This document shows, piece after piece, positions 60,536-64,000 of a stretch of 64,000 bases of DNA. The translations under genes and the position numbers were made by a program. The stretch is from NCBI GenBank assembly GCA_003151155.1, contig PLWX01000256.1, forward strand, positions 1 through 64,000, in the 5' to 3' direction. The stretch comes from Acidobacteriaceae bacterium. Lineage in GTDB: Bacteria; Acidobacteriota; Terriglobia; Terriglobales; Acidobacteriaceae. The first letter of the stretch is position 1. Every line of letters starts with the position of its first letter. The notes beneath the pieces are model-generated. The model was not told where the DNA came from and did no database searches. It was given only the letters and a program-made list of their open reading frames with translations.

Positions 60536-61252
60536 TTACTGACCAGCGATGACTTCGTAGGTCGTAGCAGACGTCGAAAAGACCGAAGGATCGACATTCA
60601 CGCGTTCGAGTGAATCGACCGTCGCGCCGAGGCGGACGATGTGAATGTTGCCTTCGTGATCGTGAATGCGGGCGATGCCGTCATAGGCCAGCGGTAGGCC
60701 GCGTCCGAGGGTGCTGACTTCACGGAAGAGGCTCTCAATGCCGCGGTCGGCGCGCAAACGATATTCGAACATCATCCAGTTCATGACTTCGAAGTCGGCC
60801 AGGTCGCTCGCCACCCATAGCTCGTGGACCATCGTTCCCTTGAGGGTGTCGCCGTTTTCGGTGTAGTCGAAATCCGATTTGAAAGTGTAGTGCGTGGTCG
60901 GATGTCCGAGAACGACTGGGCCTGCCTCTTGCAGCGTCTTGGTGGTGACGATGTTGTCGATCACGACGGGGCGCTTGGCTTCGCGTTTGCCGACCAGGAT
61001 GCGAGTGGAGTGGCGGCTGTGGGGATCAATGCTGTACGCGACGGATCCATAACGATCGGCATCGACCTCGGTCAGGGCATTCACACCCTCGTCAAAACAA
61101 ATCTTGGCTTTGTCGTCCTGCAGCCATGAATTTTGGAAGATGTCACTATGCCGGCCCGCATCTTCGGTTTCAAGATGCATGGTGTAGCGAACGCCGGCCA
61201 GAGCGGGGGAACAGAGCGCGAGACAGAGTACAAAGGACTGCAGGACCTTCAT
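60536..61252 (-). CDS. Secreted hypothetical protein, 238 aa
   Basis: An exported protein (signal MKVLQSFVLCLALCSPALAG) with a mostly beta mature part: VRYTMHLETEDAGRHSDIFQ, RILVGKREAKRPVVIDNIVT, HYTFKSDFDYTENGDTLKGT, HELWVASDLADFEVMNWMMF. This resembles LolA/DUF4412-like outer-membrane lipid-handling folds in layout but I cannot assign it firmly. It converges on the DppB gene with three bases between stops and lies downstream of era on the same strand, separated by about 95 bases. Confidence 0.7.
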   Translation of the reverse strand: MKVLQSFVLCLALCSPALAGVRYTMHLETEDAGRHSDIFQNSWLQDDKAKICFDEGVNALTEVDADRYGSVAYSIDPHSRHSTRILVGKREAKRPVVIDNIVTTKTLQEAGPVVLGHPTTHYTFKSDFDYTENGDTLKGTMVHELWVASDLADFEVMNWMMFEYRLRADRGIESLFREVSTLGRGLPLAYDGIARIHDHEGNIHIVRLGATVDSLERVNVDPSVFSTSATTYEVIAGQ

Positions 61253-61346
61253 GGGACACCTTCCGACGAACCCAAGGGACTATGAGCGCGTCGCGCAACC
61301 AAGAAAGTAACCTGCCAGGTAACTCGAATCCAGAGTACCTTAGGGT

Positions 61347-62324
61347 CTAGTCCTTCGGGTTACTGCGTTTTGGTCGGAGGGGTTCCTGTTCGGCAATCAG
61401 GCTTTCGCTGAGTTCTTCCAGTTGGCGATGCCAATCGAGCTGTTCGACGAAGTGGCGGGAGTCGCGCCAGCCGGCTTGGACTTTCACAAAGAGCTCTAGG
61501 AAAACCTTTGTATTCAATATCTTCTCAAGCTCCCGGCGGGAGTTGGAACCGATGCGCTTGAGCATTTCCCCACCCCGTCCGATGACAATCGCCTTCTGGC
61601 CGTCGCGCTCGACGAAGATGGCGGCAGCGATGCGGGTGAGCTTGAGTCGCTCCTCCCATTGCTCGACCATTACCGTCGTGGCGTAAGGGACCTCTTTGTG
61701 GGCGCAGATGAGAACTTGCTCGCGGATGATTTCGGAGGCGAGGAAGCGCTCCGGTTGATCGGTGATCTGGTCGTCGGGAAAGTAATGCGGGCCGACGGGA
61801 AGATTCTCGAGAACTTTTTCCTGAAGGATTTTGAGGCCGCTTCCCTTCGCAGCGGAGATGGGGATGATCTCTTTGAATTTATGGAGCTGGGAGAACTCCG
61901 CGATCACGCCGAGCAGTTGCGGCTTGGGGATCAGGTCGATTTTGTTGAGGAGAAGGATTACCGGCTTCCTGGAGTGCTTGACGAGCTCGAAGGTGAGGGC
62001 GTCGTCTTTGCCGAACTTCTGGGTGGCATCGTGCACGAAGAGGAGGAGGTCGCAGCCTTCGAGGGCATCGTGAACTTCCTGCATCATGCGCTTGTCGAGG
62101 GTACGCTCGGGTTTGTGGACGCCGGGAGTATCGATGAGGACGATCTGTCCGCCGGAATTTTTCCCTTTTTTGGGGACGGTGACAATGCCCTGGATGCGAT
62201 TGCGGGTGGTCTGCGGCTTGTGGGTGACGATGGCGATTTTCTCGCCGACCAGGGCGTTGAGCAACGTGCTCTTGCCGGCGTTAGGACGACCAATGATGGA
62301 AACGAATCCTGAGCGGAAAGGCAT
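61347..62324 (-). CDS. era: GTPase Era
   Basis: A 325-residue ribosome-assembly GTPase. G1 SIIGRPNAGKSTLLNALVGE, G2 region THKPQTTRNRIQGIV, G3 VLIDTPGVHKPE, G4 LLNKIDLI and G5 ISAAKGSG are all present, and the C-terminal KH domain follows (AIVIGRGGEMLKRIGSNSRR; FLELFVKVQAGWRDS). It binds 16S rRNA during small-subunit maturation. Its ATG overlaps the stop of the CorC-type gene (TGATG). Length is slightly above the usual 300 because of a charged C-terminal tail. Confidence 0.97.
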   Translation of the reverse strand: MPFRSGFVSIIGRPNAGKSTLLNALVGEKIAIVTHKPQTTRNRIQGIVTVPKKGKNSGGQIVLIDTPGVHKPERTLDKRMMQEVHDALEGCDLLLFVHDATQKFGKDDALTFELVKHSRKPVILLLNKIDLIPKPQLLGVIAEFSQLHKFKEIIPISAAKGSGLKILQEKVLENLPVGPHYFPDDQITDQPERFLASEIIREQVLICAHKEVPYATTVMVEQWEERLKLTRIAAAIFVERDGQKAIVIGRGGEMLKRIGSNSRRELEKILNTKVFLELFVKVQAGWRDSRHFVEQLDWHRQLEELSESLIAEQEPLRPKRSNPKD

Positions 62325-63592
62325 CAGGCGCGAACCTGGTCGCGGGTGGGGGTAGCCTCGCTGATGCGCAGACGCTCGATGCGCCTCGGGGTGGAAGCAA
62401 GAATTTCGAAACGTAAGCCGCTGTTTTGCACGATCTCTCCCGGTTGCGGGATGCGTCCCGCGATTTCACTCACCAGGCCCGCGACCGTCGCCGCCTCGTG
62501 TTCATCTTCCATGCGGATGCCGAATAATTCGTTGAGCCGATCGACGTCCATGCTGCCGGGCACAACATAAGTATGCTCGCCCTCGCGCACGATGTCGGTC
62601 TCATCTTCGTCACGCAATTCGCCGACAATTTCTTCGATGAGGTCCTCGATCGTCACCAGGCCGGCGACGCTGCCGTATTCGTCAATCACCACGGCCATGC
62701 GAACGTTGTCGCGCTGCATTTCGCGAAGGAGCTCGCTGCCACGCTTGGTTTCCGGGATGAAGATTAGTTCGTTGCGGACGACCTCGCCTACCTTTTGAGT
62801 GCGAGCATCAGTATCCGCAATCTGCAGTAGGTCATGGGAAAAGACCAAGCCGATGAGGTTGTCGATCGTGCCGCGGAATACGGGGATACGCGAATAGGAA
62901 TGCTCGCGCAACGCTTCAAGAAGTTGTTCGATCGTCCATTCGGCGGGAATGGCGAAGATCTCTGGCCGTGGCGTCATGACCTCGCGCACGGTCTTGTCGC
63001 CGAATTCCACGACGGACTGAATCAGGTGGCGATCGCTTTCTTCGAGAATTCCTTCTTCGCGTCCGGCTTCGATCAGGGCATCCACGGCTTCGGAAGGGTG
63101 CTCGGGCTCTTCCTCGGAATGCTCCTTGGTGAGCGATGCTACCGAAATCGTGAAACCGAGCATGATGGTGACGGGAAGCGCGAGATAAATCAGAATGCGT
63201 ATGAGCCAGACAGAATGGCTGAGCCACTCGCCACGGGTACGGGCGAACAAGAGGTAAGGCAGCAGGCGATTGCAGATAACAATGGTGAACACGAGCGTGA
63301 TCGCGGCTTGCAATAACTCGAGTGCCGTCCATGGGTGCGAGAAGACGGTGTACGCGAGCAGAAAGCCGATCGTTCCTAATAGCAACTGCGGCAGAACTGC
63401 CATCGCCAACATGGCGCGCTGCGGACTCACACCGAGTTGGGGCTCGATCTCGTGCTCAAAGAAATCAATGTTCTCCTGGAACTCGCGCGAAAGGAATTTG
63501 CCTGCTTCTTTGAAAACTCGGTCGCAATAGGAAGTGAGCGTAAGGAGCGCCACCAATACCACGAAAAGCACGACGTGCGCGACGGTGAGCAT
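62324..63592 (-). CDS. CorC/HlyC-type membrane protein (second paralogue)
   Basis: A 422-residue protein with two or more N-terminal membrane helices (VVLFVVLVALLTLTSYCDRV; MLAMAVLPQLLLGTIGFLLA), two CBS domains (VREVMTPRPEIFAIPAEWTI; VGEVVRNELIFIPETKRGSE) and a CorC_HlyC domain (VVPGSMDVDRLNELFGIRME). It occupies the position of ybeX/corC between ybeY and era that is conserved in many bacteria. Coupled at both ends: TAATG with ybeY and TGATG with era. The membrane part is more divergent than in the paralogue at 58248. Confidence 0.92.
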   Translation of the reverse strand: MLTVAHVVLFVVLVALLTLTSYCDRVFKEAGKFLSREFQENIDFFEHEIEPQLGVSPQRAMLAMAVLPQLLLGTIGFLLAYTVFSHPWTALELLQAAITLVFTIVICNRLLPYLLFARTRGEWLSHSVWLIRILIYLALPVTIMLGFTISVASLTKEHSEEEPEHPSEAVDALIEAGREEGILEESDRHLIQSVVEFGDKTVREVMTPRPEIFAIPAEWTIEQLLEALREHSYSRIPVFRGTIDNLIGLVFSHDLLQIADTDARTQKVGEVVRNELIFIPETKRGSELLREMQRDNVRMAVVIDEYGSVAGLVTIEDLIEEIVGELRDEDETDIVREGEHTYVVPGSMDVDRLNELFGIRMEDEHEAATVAGLVSEIAGRIPQPGEIVQNSGLRFEILASTPRRIERLRISEATPTRDQVRA

Positions 63593-64000
63593 TACTTCTT
63601 CCCCCTGGCGCGCTTTTTTCCGGTTGCGTGGGTACGCTCGATAAGGGACGACGGCAGCTTCAGGCGGTCGCGCAATTCAGACTCGAGGGCTTCCATCTCG
63701 CCGCGATCGTTCTCATGGTCGTGCCCGGCGAGGTGCAGGATGCCGTGCAGGATAAGGATACGCAGTTCCTCTTCGAGCGAATGGCCGAGACGATACGCAT
63801 TTTCGCTGGCGATATCGGCGGAGATCGCGATGTCACCGGCCTCGCCGTCAATGATGGCGGGAAACGAGAGCACGTCGGTCGGCTTGTCTTTGCGACGGAA
63901 GCGACGGTTCAAGTCGCGCAGTTCCGCGTTGCAGGTGATGAGGACCTGGACCTGCCCCTTCACGCCCGCAGCTTTACGCGCGCGAACCGTGAAGCTTTGC
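63592..64000 (-). CDS. ybeY: Endoribonuclease YbeY (5' end beyond the window)
   Basis: Rare zinc endoribonuclease acting in 16S rRNA maturation. The metal motif HxxxHxxxxxH is present in ILHGILHLAGHDHEND, and VLITCNAELRDLNRRFRRKD with PTDVLSFPA is the usual preceding signature. The frame is open to the window edge, and the upstream residues (TVRARKAAGVKGQVQV) match the normal N-terminal region, so the gene continues to the right; a GTG at 63963 is unlikely to be the true start. The C-terminal tail is Lys/Arg-rich. Confidence 0.95.
   Translation of the reverse strand, partial: QSFTVRARKAAGVKGQVQVLITCNAELRDLNRRFRRKDKPTDVLSFPAIIDGEAGDIAISADIASENAYRLGHSLEEELRILILHGILHLAGHDHENDRGEMEALESELRDRLKLPSSLIERTHATGKKRARGKK

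Noticed and set aside
1..64000. CRISPR array, tRNA, rRNA, prophage or intact transposase
   Set aside because: No regularly spaced identical repeats, no cloverleaf-like sequence with a CCA/T-loop signature, no rRNA core and no transposase or integrase motif was recognised on either strand.

Overview
The window looks like chromosomal DNA of an Acidobacteriota member, probably close to the Koribacter/Terriglobia group. The evidence is a large TonB receptor with an N-terminal carboxypeptidase-regulatory-like domain, VWFA-related secreted proteins, a DUF4097 TGSG-repeat protein, a flotillin/NfeD/PspA block, the gene order uppS-cdsA-dxr-rseP-ispG, and GC that looks to be in the upper 50s. The assignment comes from gene content and is inference. 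I found no rRNA, tRNA, CRISPR array, prophage or intact insertion sequence.

Layout. 1-2.9 kb is repeat-rich and gene-poor: six copies of a short palindrome whose arms co-vary, a 160-bp segment duplicated on both sides of a secreted SBP56-like gene, and other hairpins. 2.8-11.9 kb is a plus-strand acyl-CoA catabolism block. It holds a B12-dependent mutase (large and small subunits separated by a VOC protein and a lipocalin) whose specificity residues look isobutyryl-CoA-type, then a leucine/isovalerate-like set (carboxyltransferase, HMG-CoA lyase, methylglutaconyl-CoA hydratase). 12.0-18.8 kb is the minus-strand isoprenoid/envelope run uppS-cdsA-[HEPN/MNT toxin-antitoxin]-dxr-rseP-ispG; the toxin-antitoxin pair has its own palindromic operator. 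19-27.4 kb holds a DUF2946-like protein plus TonB receptor, an XRE regulator, an HD protein, two VWA genes (one broken by two compensating frameshifts), hutH and a thioesterase.

27.6-39.7 kb holds small secreted proteins, rmuC, a TPR protein, a membrane-stress block (PspA, flotillin, DUF1648 protein, NfeD-like, XRE regulator), a secreted GH3 beta-glucosidase, and two tandem paralogous small secreted proteins with conserved upstream regulatory sequence. 39.8-45.2 kb holds ntrY-ntrX followed by an orphan DppC-type permease and an endonuclease III-like glycosylase. 45.4-53.7 kb is the type IV pilus motor and regulation operon pilB-pilT-pilC-pilS-pilR followed by an M28 peptidase. 53.7-64 kb holds a TPR protein, a small conserved protein, a SAM hydroxide adenosyltransferase, DUF4097, an RND/MacA-type adaptor, a CorC-type protein with a DppB permease, a secreted unknown, and the translationally coupled ybeY-corC-era run, with ybeY cut by the right edge.

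The most interesting candidates are the HEPN/MNT pair inside the lipid operon with its paired 17-bp operators and near-leaderless promoter, the mutase with Phe/Gln specificity residues and a repeat element inside its reading frame, the NtrX regulator with a substituted GAFTGA loop, the pair of VWA genes in complementary states of decay, and the conserved 11-bp-spaced half-sites upstream of the tandem small secreted genes.
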